Position numbers and translations under genes: made by a program
Shown: piece after piece, positions 51,782-61,368 of the stretch
How positions within the stretch are numbered: position 1 is the stretch's first letter
Layout of the letters: each line of letters opens with the position of its first letter
Assembly: GCA_029973955.1 (NCBI GenBank)
Contig: JARKQJ010000218.1
Location: forward strand, 205,836-269,835
From: Paludibaculum sp.
GTDB lineage: Bacteria; Acidobacteriota; Terriglobia; Bryobacterales; Bryobacteraceae
Direction of reading: 5' to 3'
DNA length: 64,000 bases
The notes under the pieces: generated by a model
The model's database searches: none
What the model was told of the DNA's origin: nothing
The model's input: the letters and a program-made list of their open reading frames with translations, nothing else

Positions 51782-54700
51782 ATGGGATTTATGCGTTGGA
51801 TTCTCGCTTGGGCCGCCCTTTTTATTTCTCTTTACGCGCAATCCCCTCTGGGGAATGTAACAGGACTCGCGCTCGATCCCAGTGGAGCGCCGGTGCCGAG
51901 CGCCAAGGTGGTGCTCACGAACGAAGCCACGGGCGTCAAGGTGGAGGCGCTCACCAACTCGAGCGGCAACTACCTGCTGCCGAATCTGACGCCGGGTGAC
52001 TACACTCTGGCGGCTGAAGCGAAGGGCTTCCGCAAGCTGCAGGTGGCGGCGTTTCCGGTGGCGGCATTCCGGACGCTGCGGCAGGATCTGACGTTCCAGC
52101 TTGAATCCGCCAGCGCCGAGATCACGGTGAACGAAACGGCCTCCTCGGTGGTGCAGTCGGAGACGCCCAGCGTGACGGTGCAGCTCTCGGGAAAGCAGAT
52201 CGTGGATCTGCCTTCCAACCTGCGCAGCGTGTACAACAACTCCGGTGACTCCGGGTTGATCGCCAACCTGATGCCGCTCACGGTGCCGGGTGTCGTGCAG
52301 ATGGGCAATGGGGCCTACTGGATGGCGCCGGGTTCCGGTCCCAACGGGTTGCGCGCCAAGGTGGACGGCATCGACACGACGTTCGGCAACTTCGGCAGTA
52401 CGGACCCGGTGTCTCAGCCTTCGATGGAATCGGTGGAGGAGTTCACGGCGAACCTTACGACCAACCGCGCCGAGTTCAATGGCATGGGCACGGTGACCAC
52501 GGTGACCAAGACGGGCGGCAACAAGTTCCACGGCAATCTCTTCTGGTTTGGGAAGAACGCCGTGCTCGACGCGCGGAACACTTTTTCGACGACGAAACCT
52601 TTCCAGAACATCCACGACTACGGCTTCAGCGGCGGCGGCCCCATCCGTAAGGACAAGACGTTCTTTTACGCCACGGGCGAGTTCATCAACGGCGTGCGCG
52701 CCTATCTTTTCACGTCGAACGTGCCAACCGTGGCGCAGCGCGCCGGCAACTTCTCCGGAGCGGTGCGGAACCCATACGCCGGCGGAACGCCGTTTCCCGG
52801 GAACCAGATTCCGGCCTCGATGATCCCGGCCGAGGCGGTGAAGGCCCAGAACGCGATCTATCCTCTGCCGAACTACGGTGACGCCAGCCTGGCTGCGGGC
52901 AACTACCGCGCCACCTTCAACGGGCCGGAGAGCCACCAACTGCTGGAAGGCCGCATCGACCACAACTTCACCAGCACGAACTCGGCCTTCGTGCGCTACC
53001 AGTACAAGAACGACGACTACGACATCCCCGGCGCGCGCGGCGCGCTGCCGCCCACCACCGAAGGCACCTCCTTCAACCGCCGCAAAATGCACTTCTTCAC
53101 CTTCGGCGACGTGTGGACGCTGAGCCCCACGATGTTCAACGAGTTCCGCGCCGGCGTGGTGCAACTGGAATCGCGCGCCACCTCCGACGTCAACGGCCAG
53201 GCGTTGCTCGACCAGATCGGCATCACGGGCCTGCCTGCCCGCTCCGGAGCGCCTGGCGTGCCGCGCTTCACGGTCTCTGGCCTCAGCACCTACTCGCAGA
53301 GTCTGCTGAACCCCGTGGTGGACGGCCACTGGCAGCTCGCCGACAACCTGACGAAGATCGTGGGCCGCCACACCATCAAGGCCGGTGTCGAGTACATCCA
53401 CTGGTTCGTGAACCGCCATGTCCCTTCGCGCGCCGGTCTGTTCGGCGACTTCAGCTTCAGCAACCGCTTCACCGGCCAGCCTTACGGGGACTTCCTGCTG
53501 GGCGTGCCCACCACCACGGGCCGCATCGATCCCTGGGCGGCGCAGTACTTCCGCTGGAACGACACCTCGTTCTACATCCAGGACGACTTCAAGCTGAGCG
53601 CGCGCGTCAGCCTCAACTTCGGCGTCCGCTATGAGTACAACCAGCCCGCCGCGGCGCGCGACGACAATTTCTTCACGTTCAACACCACCACGGGGGCGGT
53701 CATCGTGCCCACAGCCGCCGCCAGGAAACTGATCAGCCCGTACTACCCCGCCACACTGCCGGTAGAGACCGCCGACCAGGTGGGGCTGGGCCGCTCGCTG
53801 CGCCATACAGACAAGAACAACTGGGCGCCGCGCGCGGGCTTCTCCGCGCGGCTCGACAACAGCGGCAAGACCATTCTCCGCGGCGGCGCCGGGCTCTACT
53901 ACGGCCACTACTCCGTGGGCGCATTGTCCAATCAGGTGGAAGGGCCCTTCGCCGTCTCCACCACCAGCAACAACGCCTTCGTCAACGACAAGCCGCTGTT
54001 CACGCTGGCCGCGCCGTTCGCCGTGCCCGGCGCCACTGGCACGCTGAACTCGGCCGGCATGACGCCCAACCTGCTCAATACCTATGCGCTGCAGTATTCA
54101 CTGACCCTGGAGCAGGAGCTCATGCGCGACCTCGGCTTGCGCATCAGCTACATCGGTACCAAGGGCACGCAGTTGCCCTACATGAAGAACTTCAATCAAC
54201 CGCTGCCTTCCACGCAGGCCTTCGCGCAATCGCGCCGCCCGTTCCCCATCTACAACAACGTCACCTTCGTGGACAACGGCGCCAACAACAGCTACCACGG
54301 CCTCCAGGCGGGCGTGAACAAGCGCTTCTCGCGCGGGCTGCAGTTCAGTTCCACGCTGGTGTGGGCCAAGCAGTTGAGCGAGGTGGACGACACCAACAAC
54401 GCCGAAGTGAACACGCAGATCGAAAACGCCTACGACCGCGCGCGCGACAAGGCTCGGGTCTACTCCGTGCCCCGGCTGCAGTGGATGAACCAGGCGCTGT
54501 ACGATCTGCCGTTCGGCAAGGGCCTGCTTCTGGGCGGCTGGCAGCTCAACGTGTTGATCAACGTCTCCACCGGCCACTGGCTGAACCCGCAGTTCACCGG
54601 CTCTGATCCGTCGAACACCAATACTGTCGGCGGGCGTCCGGACCTTCTCAGTGCCGTAGAGTACCCCAAGACCATCGGCGCCTGGTTTAACCGGCTGGAC

Positions 54701-54985
54701 TTTGCCGTGCCCACCGGCGGCCGTTTCGGCAACGCCGGCCGTAACATCATCGAGGGGCCGGGCTACACGGTGTTCAACGCCGGGCTGAACAAGCGCTTCG
54801 TGCTTCCGCGGGAGAACGAGCTGCAGATCGGCGCTTCGTTCCAGAACCTCTTCAACCACGTCAACCTGGGCCAGCCGAACATGACGGTGAACGTCGCCAC
54901 GGGCGGCACCATCACCAGCACGCATGTCTTCCTGCCGGCGGGTTCGCCGCGGCAGGGCCAGTTGATGATGCGCTGGAGATTCTAG
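51782..54985 (+). CDS. Oar-like TonB-dependent receptor with carboxypeptidase-regulatory plug
   Basis: 1067 residues. Signal peptide WILAWAALFISLYAQ. Residues ~22-110 form a carboxypeptidase-regulatory domain (GNVTGLALDPSGAPVPSAKV, LTNSSGNYLLPNLTPGDYTL); a TonB plug region follows (NGLRAKVDGIDTTFG, EEFTANLTTNRAEFNG), then a long beta-barrel ending in an aromatic residue (LMMRWRF). This is the commonest outer-membrane receptor architecture in Acidobacteriota and probably takes up oligosaccharide or other large substrates. The start may be ATG 51791 instead. A strong hairpin terminator follows. Confidence 0.9.
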   Translation: MGFMRWILAWAALFISLYAQSPLGNVTGLALDPSGAPVPSAKVVLTNEATGVKVEALTNSSGNYLLPNLTPGDYTLAAEAKGFRKLQVAAFPVAAFRTLRQDLTFQLESASAEITVNETASSVVQSETPSVTVQLSGKQIVDLPSNLRSVYNNSGDSGLIANLMPLTVPGVVQMGNGAYWMAPGSGPNGLRAKVDGIDTTFGNFGSTDPVSQPSMESVEEFTANLTTNRAEFNGMGTVTTVTKTGGNKFHGNLFWFGKNAVLDARNTFSTTKPFQNIHDYGFSGGGPIRKDKTFFYATGEFINGVRAYLFTSNVPTVAQRAGNFSGAVRNPYAGGTPFPGNQIPASMIPAEAVKAQNAIYPLPNYGDASLAAGNYRATFNGPESHQLLEGRIDHNFTSTNSAFVRYQYKNDDYDIPGARGALPPTTEGTSFNRRKMHFFTFGDVWTLSPTMFNEFRAGVVQLESRATSDVNGQALLDQIGITGLPARSGAPGVPRFTVSGLSTYSQSLLNPVVDGHWQLADNLTKIVGRHTIKAGVEYIHWFVNRHVPSRAGLFGDFSFSNRFTGQPYGDFLLGVPTTTGRIDPWAAQYFRWNDTSFYIQDDFKLSARVSLNFGVRYEYNQPAAARDDNFFTFNTTTGAVIVPTAAARKLISPYYPATLPVETADQVGLGRSLRHTDKNNWAPRAGFSARLDNSGKTILRGGAGLYYGHYSVGALSNQVEGPFAVSTTSNNAFVNDKPLFTLAAPFAVPGATGTLNSAGMTPNLLNTYALQYSLTLEQELMRDLGLRISYIGTKGTQLPYMKNFNQPLPSTQAFAQSRRPFPIYNNVTFVDNGANNSYHGLQAGVNKRFSRGLQFSSTLVWAKQLSEVDDTNNAEVNTQIENAYDRARDKARVYSVPRLQWMNQALYDLPFGKGLLLGGWQLNVLINVSTGHWLNPQFTGSDPSNTNTVGGRPDLLSAVEYPKTIGAWFNRLDFAVPTGGRFGNAGRNIIEGPGYTVFNAGLNKRFVLPRENELQIGASFQNLFNHVNLGQPNMTVNVATGGTITSTHVFLPAGSPRQGQLMMRWRF

Positions 54986-55000
54986 GGGTCCAACAATTGA

Positions 55001-55030
55001 AGAGGGCGCGCCGTGTGGCGCGCCCTTTCT
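55001..55030. terminator. Intrinsic terminator, 9-bp GC arms
   Basis: GGGCGCGCC at 55004-55012 and GGCGCGCCC at 55017-55025 enclose GTGT and are followed by TTTCT. It serves the receptor gene, which ends 18 bases before, and by its symmetry could also serve the convergent anti-sigma gene. Confidence 0.8.
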
Positions 55031-55050
55031 CTACCTGTGGCAAGTGCTGG

Positions 55051-55308
55051 CTAGTGCGATTCCCGGCCGTCGCAGCAGCCGGGTTTCTTCTTCGCGATGA
55101 GGTTCATCAGCCGCTGGTGCACGGTGTCGGGCAGTTCCTGCGCCTCCATGCCCTTATAGACCTGGATGGTCTTCTTGGTGGTGTCGCAGATCACCCAGCA
55201 GTTGGGGCATTCGCTGATATGGCGCTCGAGTTCGGCACGCAGAACGGGGTCTGTGGTCTCGTCCAGAAAGTCGTTCAGCTCGCGCAGGAAGTCCTTGCAC
55301 GTGATCAT
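55051..55308 (-). CDS. Zinc-finger anti-sigma factor (ZAS/zf-HC2)
   Basis: 85 residues. HISECPNC (HxxxCxxC) near residue 30, with the earlier Cys of MITCKDFL, forms the zinc-binding ZAS domain that grips an ECF sigma factor. No membrane span, so it is cytoplasmic and may sense redox through the zinc Cys. It starts one base after the sigma gene stop (TGAAATG), so the two are coupled. The C-terminus is Cys/Lys-rich (KKKPGCCDGRESH). Confidence 0.85.
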   Translation of the reverse strand: MITCKDFLRELNDFLDETTDPVLRAELERHISECPNCWVICDTTKKTIQVYKGMEAQELPDTVHQRLMNLIAKKKPGCCDGRESH

Positions 55309-55309
55309 T

Positions 55310-55954
55310 TCATTTCGCGTACCCAAGGATCTGCTCCCCTTTTCTCTTAAAAACGCGAGTGAGCTTTTCACGCAGTTGCAGCCGCGCCCGCAGCAGGCGG
55401 CTCTTCACCGCCGCAATGGAAAGACCCAGCACCTCGGCGGTCTCTTCCGTGCTCAGTTCCTCGACGTCACGCAGGATGAAGACGGTGCGGAAGATCGGCT
55501 TGAGCCCGTCGATGGCTTTGTCCAGGATCTGACGGATCTCTTCCTGGCTGTAGCGCAGTTCCGGGTTGTCGTCCCAAACGGCGATCTCTCGCACAATCGG
55601 TTCCTCTTCTGTTTCGATGTTCTCATCCAGCGAAACGGTTCGGTCAGATTTACGTTTTCTAAGCTTCATCAGGCTCTCGTTTACCGCAATGCGGGTGAGC
55701 CAGGTATAGAACTTGGATTGGCCCTGGAAGGAATCCAGGTGTTCAAAGGCCTTGAGGAACGCCTCCTGCAGGACATCCTCGGCATCCTCATCATTTTGGG
55801 TGATCTGCCGGGCCATGCGGTAGACGCGCCGCTCGTACTTACTGATCAGCTCGCCGAAGGCCGTTACATCACCGTTGCGAGCCCGATCCACCAGCGCGAG
55901 TTCCACAGCCGCGGGATCGATCGCCGTGGTTACCTCCGGATGCTCGTGCTCCAT
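55310..55954 (-). CDS. ECF RNA polymerase sigma factor, RpoE type
   Basis: 214 residues. Region 2: YERRVYRMARQITQNDEDAE, AFLKAFEHLDSFQG, FYTWLTRIAVNESLMKLR; region 4: GLKPIFRTVFILRDVEELS, TAEVLGLSIAAVKSRLLRAR. It recruits polymerase to stress promoters and is held by the zinc-finger protein of the next gene. The ATG at 55954 (MEHEHPEVTT) is preferred; an ATG 36 bases upstream is possible. It is divergent from thrS. Confidence 0.9.
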   Translation of the reverse strand: MEHEHPEVTTAIDPAAVELALVDRARNGDVTAFGELISKYERRVYRMARQITQNDEDAEDVLQEAFLKAFEHLDSFQGQSKFYTWLTRIAVNESLMKLRKRKSDRTVSLDENIETEEEPIVREIAVWDDNPELRYSQEEIRQILDKAIDGLKPIFRTVFILRDVEELSTEETAEVLGLSIAAVKSRLLRARLQLREKLTRVFKRKGEQILGYAK

Positions 55955-56055
55955 CCTTTCAATGTCTCCGAACACGGCATGGGAGCGCAAGCCCTCTTGC
56001 CGCGGCGTATGGCGCTCAACGGCATGATAGTCTGGAAGTTACCCCCTGAAATCCA

Positions 56056-58068
56056 ATGAGTGCACAGTTTTCCATCACGCTGCCGGACGGCAGCAACCGC
56101 CCTGTCGAGGTTGGCGCCACGCCCATGGACATCGCCCGTTCCATTGGGCAGCGCCTGGCCGACGACGCCGTTGTCGCCCGCGTCAACGGCATCCTCTGGG
56201 ACTTGAACCGCCCCTTTGAAGCCGATTCCGCGCTGGAAATCCTTACTTCCAGGAACCCCGAGGCACTGGAAGTCTACCGCCACTCCACGGCCCACCTGCT
56301 GGCCGCGGCCGTGCTCGAACTCTACCCCGAGACCAAGCTCGGCATCGGCCCGCCCATCAAAGACGGCTTCTACTACGACTTCGACCGCCCCGCGCCCTTC
56401 ACCGCCGAAGACCTCGAAAAGATCGAGAAGAAGATGGTGGAGATCCGCGACCGCGACTGCCCCTACGAGCGCAAGCTGGTGGCCAAGGACGAAGGACTGG
56501 CGAAGTACCGCGGTCTGGATGAGCCCATGAAGTGCGAGCTCATCGAGGAGCGCGCCGACGCCATCTTCAGCGAGTACACACTGGGACCGCATTTCATCGA
56601 CTTTTGCCGCGGCCCGCACGTGCCCTCCACCAAACGGCTGAAGGCCTTCAAGCTGCTCTCCATCGCCGGCGCCTACTGGAAAGGCGATGAGAAGCGCCAG
56701 CAGTTGCAGCGCATCTACGGCACCGCCTGGTTCTCCCAGAAGGATCTGGATGAGTACCTCCGCAAACAGGAAGAGGCGCGCAAGCGCGACCACCGCGTGC
56801 TGGGGCGCCAGTTGGGCCTCTTCACCGTGGACGAAAAGGTGGGTCAGGGACTGATCCTCTGGAAGCCCAAGGGCGCCGTGATCCGCCAGGAGCTGCAGAC
56901 CTTCATCAGCGAGCACCTGCGCCGCCAGGGCTACACGCAGGTGTTTACGCCCCACATCGGCAAGCTGGACCTCTACAAGACCAGCGGACATTTCCCCTAC
57001 TACGCCGACAGCCAGTTCCCGCCGCTGGTGGACCGCGAGCAGATCTCGCAGCTCGCCGCCGAGGGCTGCTCCTGCGCGCAGCTGGCCAACCGGCTGGAGA
57101 GCGGAGAGATCGAGGGCTTCCTTCTGAAGCCCATGAACTGCCCGCACCACATCAAGATCTTCGACAGCGATCCGCATAGCTATCGCGACCTGCCCATCCG
57201 GCTCTCCGAGTTCGGCACAGTCTACCGTTTCGAGCAGAGCGGCGAGCTGGGCGGCATGACCCGCGTCCGCGGCTTCACGCAGGACGACGCGCACATCTTC
57301 TGCACCGAAGATCAGGTGCCGGCCGAGGTGGCCGGCTGTCTGGAACTGGTGAAGGTGATCTTCGGCACGCTGGGCATGAAGGAGTACCGGGTCCGTGTGG
57401 GCCTGCGCGACCCCGACAGCGCCAAGTACGTCGGCAACGCCGATCAATGGGACCGCGCCGAAAAGGCCTGCAAGGACGCCGCCGCCTCACTGGGCGTGCG
57501 CTTCTCTCTCGAGCCGGGCGAAGCCGCCTTCTACGGCCCGAAGATCGACTTCGTGGTGGAAGACGTCATCGGCCGCGAGTGGCAGCTCGGCACCGTGCAG
57601 GTGGACTACCAGCTTCCGCAGCGCTTTGACCTGAATTACACCGGCGCCGACAACCAGCAGCACCGCCCGGTGATGATCCACCGCGCGCCGTTCGGCAGCA
57701 TGGAGCGCTTCGTCGGTGTGCTCATCGAGCACTTCGCCGGCGCCTTCCCGGTGTGGCTCTCTCCGGTGCAGGCCGTGGTGCTGCCCATCGCGGACCGCCA
57801 CAACGAATACGCCGGACAGGTGACGCAGAAGCTCAAGGCCGCCGGCCTGCGCGCTGAACTGGATGCCCGCGGCGAGAAGGTGAACTACAAGATTCGCGAA
57901 GCCCAGCTTCAGAAGATCCCCTACATGCTGGTGGTGGGCGACCGCGAAGCGGCCGAGGGCAAGGTGGCCGTGCGCACCCGCAAGGGCGGCGACCAGGGCG
58001 CCAAGCCGGTGGACGAAGTGGTGGCGATGATCTCGGGTCTCGCCCAGTCCCGCGCCGTCGAAGAGTAG
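56056..58068 (+). CDS. thrS: Threonyl-tRNA synthetase
   Basis: 670 residues, full class II ThrRS. An N-terminal TGS domain (residues 1-65), the editing domain with HSTAHLLAAAVLELYP (HxxxH), the catalytic core with MNCPHHIKIF (zinc Cys), MTRVRGFTQDDAHIFC, and GSMERFVGVLIEHFAG, then the anticodon-binding domain (VLPIADRHNEYA). It charges tRNA-Thr. No T-box leader is visible in the 65 bases before the ATG that is shared with the sigma-factor gene. Confidence 0.96.
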   Translation: MSAQFSITLPDGSNRPVEVGATPMDIARSIGQRLADDAVVARVNGILWDLNRPFEADSALEILTSRNPEALEVYRHSTAHLLAAAVLELYPETKLGIGPPIKDGFYYDFDRPAPFTAEDLEKIEKKMVEIRDRDCPYERKLVAKDEGLAKYRGLDEPMKCELIEERADAIFSEYTLGPHFIDFCRGPHVPSTKRLKAFKLLSIAGAYWKGDEKRQQLQRIYGTAWFSQKDLDEYLRKQEEARKRDHRVLGRQLGLFTVDEKVGQGLILWKPKGAVIRQELQTFISEHLRRQGYTQVFTPHIGKLDLYKTSGHFPYYADSQFPPLVDREQISQLAAEGCSCAQLANRLESGEIEGFLLKPMNCPHHIKIFDSDPHSYRDLPIRLSEFGTVYRFEQSGELGGMTRVRGFTQDDAHIFCTEDQVPAEVAGCLELVKVIFGTLGMKEYRVRVGLRDPDSAKYVGNADQWDRAEKACKDAAASLGVRFSLEPGEAAFYGPKIDFVVEDVIGREWQLGTVQVDYQLPQRFDLNYTGADNQQHRPVMIHRAPFGSMERFVGVLIEHFAGAFPVWLSPVQAVVLPIADRHNEYAGQVTQKLKAAGLRAELDARGEKVNYKIREAQLQKIPYMLVVGDREAAEGKVAVRTRKGGDQGAKPVDEVVAMISGLAQSRAVEE

Positions 58069-58077
58069 GCCCCCAGG

Positions 58078-59217
58078 ATGTTCTGGCTCCTGGCCGTCCC
58101 GCTTGGCTGTCTGCTGGTGGGCTCCTGGGTGTTTTGCGTGTTGACGGTGGTCGCCGCGCGGCGCTATCTGTCCGTGCGTCCGCCGTCGCCAGGCGGGGCG
58201 GAGCCGGTGTCGATCCTCAAGCCTCTGCACGGCCTGGATGAAGGGCTGGAGCAGAACCTGCGCACCTTCTTCGAGCAGGATTACCCGGCGTTTGAGCTGC
58301 TGTTCGCCGCCCGCGACGCATCGGACCCGGCCCTCGCGCTGGTGGAGCGGCTGCGCCGCGAATACCCGCATGTGCCGGTGCGCACCTTCGTCACCGGTGA
58401 AGCGCCCTACCCCAACGCCAAAGTCTGGAGCCTCTCCATCATGATGCGGGAGGCCGCTCATGACCTGCTGGTGATGAGCGACTCCGACATTCGGGTGACG
58501 CCGGAGATGCTGCGCGTGCTTGCCGCGGAGTTTCAGACCCCCGGCCTGGGCGTGGCCACCTGCCCGTACCGCGCCGTCCCCGGAGGCAGCGTCTGGTCCG
58601 TTCTGGAGGCGGTGGGCATGAATACTGAGTTCTGGGGCGGCGCCCTGGTGGCGCGCATGGTGGAGGGGGGCGTAAAATTCGCCGTCGGACCCACCATCGC
58701 CGCCCGCCGCCGCGCTCTTGAGGACATCGGCGGCTGGGACCGCCTCTGCCAATACCTGGCGGAGGATTTCGTCATGGGCCAATTCGCCTCTGAACGCGGC
58801 CACGGTGTCATTCTTTCTTCCTACGTCATCGAACACCGCATCGGCACGCAGGCCATGCGCCCCAATTTCGCGCACCGGATGCGTTGGAACCGCTCCACGC
58901 GCCGCTCCCGCCCAGCCGGTTATGTGGGCCAGATCTTCACCAATCCCTTCCCAATCGCGCTGCTCTGCGCGGCCTGCTTCCCCGCCTCCTGGCCGGCTGT
59001 GCTCGTCACTCTGATCTTCCGGATGGCGGCCGCCGCCGCCGTCTTCCATGCCGTGCTGAACGACCCGCTCTGCCGCCGCCAACCCTGGTTGATCCTCGTG
59101 CAGGATCTGCTCAGCTTCGCGTTCTGGGCGGCCGGATTTTTCGGCAACACCATCGACTGGCGCGGCCGGCGGTACCTCCTGCTGCCCGACGGCCGGTTCG
59201 AGCTGATCGCTCAGTAG
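58078..59217 (+). CDS. hpnI: GT21-type glycosyltransferase (HpnI / ceramide glucosyltransferase like)
   Basis: 379 residues. One N-terminal span (LAVPLGCLLVGSWVFCVLTV), then the GT2-like catalytic domain: VSILKPLHGLDEGLEQN, FEQDYPAFELLFAARDASDP, VMSDSDIRVTPEML (the DxD motif), and AEDFVMGQFA with HRMRWNRSTR, the (Q/R)xxRW place; two or three spans close it. It matches HpnI, which adds N-acetylglucosamine to bacteriohopanetetrol, or ceramide glucosyltransferases. No hpnJ/hpnK or hopanoid gene is nearby. It starts nine bases after thrS. Confidence 0.78.
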   Translation: MFWLLAVPLGCLLVGSWVFCVLTVVAARRYLSVRPPSPGGAEPVSILKPLHGLDEGLEQNLRTFFEQDYPAFELLFAARDASDPALALVERLRREYPHVPVRTFVTGEAPYPNAKVWSLSIMMREAAHDLLVMSDSDIRVTPEMLRVLAAEFQTPGLGVATCPYRAVPGGSVWSVLEAVGMNTEFWGGALVARMVEGGVKFAVGPTIAARRRALEDIGGWDRLCQYLAEDFVMGQFASERGHGVILSSYVIEHRIGTQAMRPNFAHRMRWNRSTRRSRPAGYVGQIFTNPFPIALLCAACFPASWPAVLVTLIFRMAAAAAVFHAVLNDPLCRRQPWLILVQDLLSFAFWAAGFFGNTIDWRGRRYLLLPDGRFELIAQ

Positions 59218-59281
59218 GTTGCGAAAATTTCATGAATTGAGGAAGATCAGCATAGGAGATTGCCTCCACCAGGCGCCGCTG

Positions 59282-60739
59282 ATGTCTGAGACGCGTCACT
59301 TTCGATTTGCCGATCTTCCCTCTTACTTGATCTTTGAGACACCGCCGCGGTGGATCGTGCCCGTTTCCCTGCTGATGGCGGCGGCCATCGCCGTCGTGGA
59401 CTATTCGATTCACTCCAACCTCTCTCTGGGGCTGATGTATGCATTCCCCATTGTGTTGAGTGCGCAGGCGCTGAAACGCTCGCAGATCCTCTTTGCCAGC
59501 CTGGTATGCGCCTTCCTGCGGGAGCATTTTGCGCCGTTCAGTTGGGAGCCGCACGCGCTGATGCGGATCTTCTCGGCGTTCGCTACGTTTGCCGGCACGG
59601 GCCTGTTTGTCGGCGAGTTGCTGCGCAGCCGCCGCATGGCGCTGGTCCACAACCGCGAAATGAAGGAGCAGCAATCGAGGCGCGTGGAGGCGGAAAACCA
59701 GGTTCGCATGCTGGTGGAGTCCAGTCCCGCCGCTATCGTGACTTTGGACACCCTGGGCCGGGTGGACCTGGCCAACCAGGCGGCGCACGAGATGCTGGAG
59801 GTGCTGCCCGGCGAGCTGCCGGGCCAGTCGATCGGCCAGTACCTGCCCACGGTGGAGCGGCTGCTGCTGGCCGCCGACAACGATCTGCCTTATCGCAGCG
59901 CCACCAATTGCAGGGGCACGCGCGCCAATGGAGAGACCTTCATGGCCTGCGTCTGGTTTGCCACTTACCCCACCTCCGCGGGCCGGCGCATGGCGGCCAT
60001 CATCACGGACACCAGCGAAGACCTGCGCGACTGGCAGGAGTCCAGCCTGCAAAGCCTGCTGCGCAGCTCCCGCGTCCTGGTGGGCTCGGTCTCGCACGAG
60101 ATCCGTAACATTTGCGCCGCCATCGCCGTCGTTCAAACTAACCTGGGACGATTGCCAGGCGTCGGACAGACCGAAGACTATGCGGCATTGGAAACGCTGG
60201 CTCAGGCACTCACACGGCTCACCACCGTGGAGCTCCAGTCCGCTTCGGAGCAGCCGATGGAGAGCGTCAATCTCGAGCAGTTGCTGGACGAGTTCCGCAT
60301 CGTCGTCTCTCCCACCCTCGAATCCGATCACGTCGAGCTGCGGCTGGTGGAATTCTCCGGGCTCGCACCGGTGCAGGGAGACCGCCACGGGCTGCTGCAG
60401 GTGCTGCTCAACCTCAGCCGCAACAGCGTCCGGGCCATGGAAGGCTGCCAGACCAAGACGATTACCGTCCAGCCCCAGGTCGGCAACGGCTTCACCACCA
60501 TTCGCTTTACCGACAGCGGCCCGGGCGTGGTGGATCCGGCGCGGCTGTTTCAGCCGTTCCAGCCGGGAGCCAAGTCGGTGGGGCTGGGGCTGTTCGTCTC
60601 GCGGGCTATCGTTCGAGCCTGCGGTGGGGAGCTCTTCTTTGAGCCCTCCACCCAAGGCTGCACGATTTGCATGCGCCTGCTCCCATTCGCTCATGGCGAG
60701 CATCAAAACGAAGAACGTATTACGGAGATCTCCGCATGA
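59282..60739 (+). CDS. Membrane sensor histidine kinase with PAS domain
   Basis: 485 residues from ATG 59282; a TTG at 59219 would add 21 residues. Four N-terminal membrane spans (WIVPVSLLMAAAIAVVD to FAGTGLFVGELL), a PAS domain (VESSPAAIVTLDTLGRVDLA, residues ~140-260), the H-box LVGSVSHEIRNICAAIAVVQ and an ATPase domain with LLNLSRNSVRAMEG (N box), FTDSGPGVVDPARLFQPF (G1) and GLGLFVSRAIV (G2). It overlaps the response regulator by ATGA and should phosphorylate it. Confidence 0.9.
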   Translation: MSETRHFRFADLPSYLIFETPPRWIVPVSLLMAAAIAVVDYSIHSNLSLGLMYAFPIVLSAQALKRSQILFASLVCAFLREHFAPFSWEPHALMRIFSAFATFAGTGLFVGELLRSRRMALVHNREMKEQQSRRVEAENQVRMLVESSPAAIVTLDTLGRVDLANQAAHEMLEVLPGELPGQSIGQYLPTVERLLLAADNDLPYRSATNCRGTRANGETFMACVWFATYPTSAGRRMAAIITDTSEDLRDWQESSLQSLLRSSRVLVGSVSHEIRNICAAIAVVQTNLGRLPGVGQTEDYAALETLAQALTRLTTVELQSASEQPMESVNLEQLLDEFRIVVSPTLESDHVELRLVEFSGLAPVQGDRHGLLQVLLNLSRNSVRAMEGCQTKTITVQPQVGNGFTTIRFTDSGPGVVDPARLFQPFQPGAKSVGLGLFVSRAIVRACGGELFFEPSTQGCTICMRLLPFAHGEHQNEERITEISA

Positions 60740-61368
60740 TTCGAATCCTGTTGGTCGATGACCACGCACTCTTTCGTGAAGGACTTGCCCGCCTGCTCAA
60801 TGTGAGACAGGACGTACAGGTCACCGGCCAGTGCTCCACCGTCCAGGAAGCGCTCACCCTGATGCGCGGGGGCGGCTTCGACCTGATCCTGCTCGACTAC
60901 GAACTCGGCGACCGCCGGGGCAATGAGGTGGTGATTGCCGCCAAAGAGCGCAAGTTCGCCGGCAAGATCCTCGTCGTCACCGTCGGCGTGACGCGCGCGG
61001 AGCTGCGGCAGTTGCTCAACCACGGCGCCGGCGGCGTCTTCCTGAAGAACAATCCGCCGGAAACGCTGCTGGAGGCGATCCACGCCGTCACTCGCGGCGA
61101 GACCTGGATCGACCCCAAGTACACCGCCTCGCCGGCGGAAGGCGGCGCCATCGACTCCGCCCGCCGGGCGCGCTTCACCGAGCGCGACCGCATCGTCCTG
61201 CGCGGCGTCTTCGAAGGCCTGGCCAACAAGGAGATCGCCGAGCGCATCGGCGTCAGTGAGAGCGCCATCAAGGCCTCGCTGCAGCAGCTCTTCAGCAAGA
61301 CGGGCGTGCGCACCCGCAGCCAGTTGGTGCGGGTGGCCCTGGAACAATACCGGCGCGAGCTGCTTTAG
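60736..61368 (+). CDS. LuxR/NarL-type response regulator
   Basis: 210 residues. Receiver domain: ILLVDDHALFREGLARLL and LILLDYELGDRRG with the phospho-acceptor Asp. HTH: TERDRIVLRGVFEGLANKEIAERI and VSESAIKASLQQLFSKTGV, a GerE-type DNA-binding helix pair. ATGA overlap with the histidine kinase marks the pair as a two-component system. Its TAG shares TTAG with the convergent ABC gene. Confidence 0.9.
   Translation: MIRILLVDDHALFREGLARLLNVRQDVQVTGQCSTVQEALTLMRGGGFDLILLDYELGDRRGNEVVIAAKERKFAGKILVVTVGVTRAELRQLLNHGAGGVFLKNNPPETLLEAIHAVTRGETWIDPKYTASPAEGGAIDSARRARFTERDRIVLRGVFEGLANKEIAERIGVSESAIKASLQQLFSKTGVRTRSQLVRVALEQYRRELL

Noticed and set aside
55991..56055. A T-box or other leader riboswitch before thrS
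   Set aside because: Only 65 bases separate thrS from the nearest upstream ATG of the divergent sigma gene, and no T-box sequence is seen.
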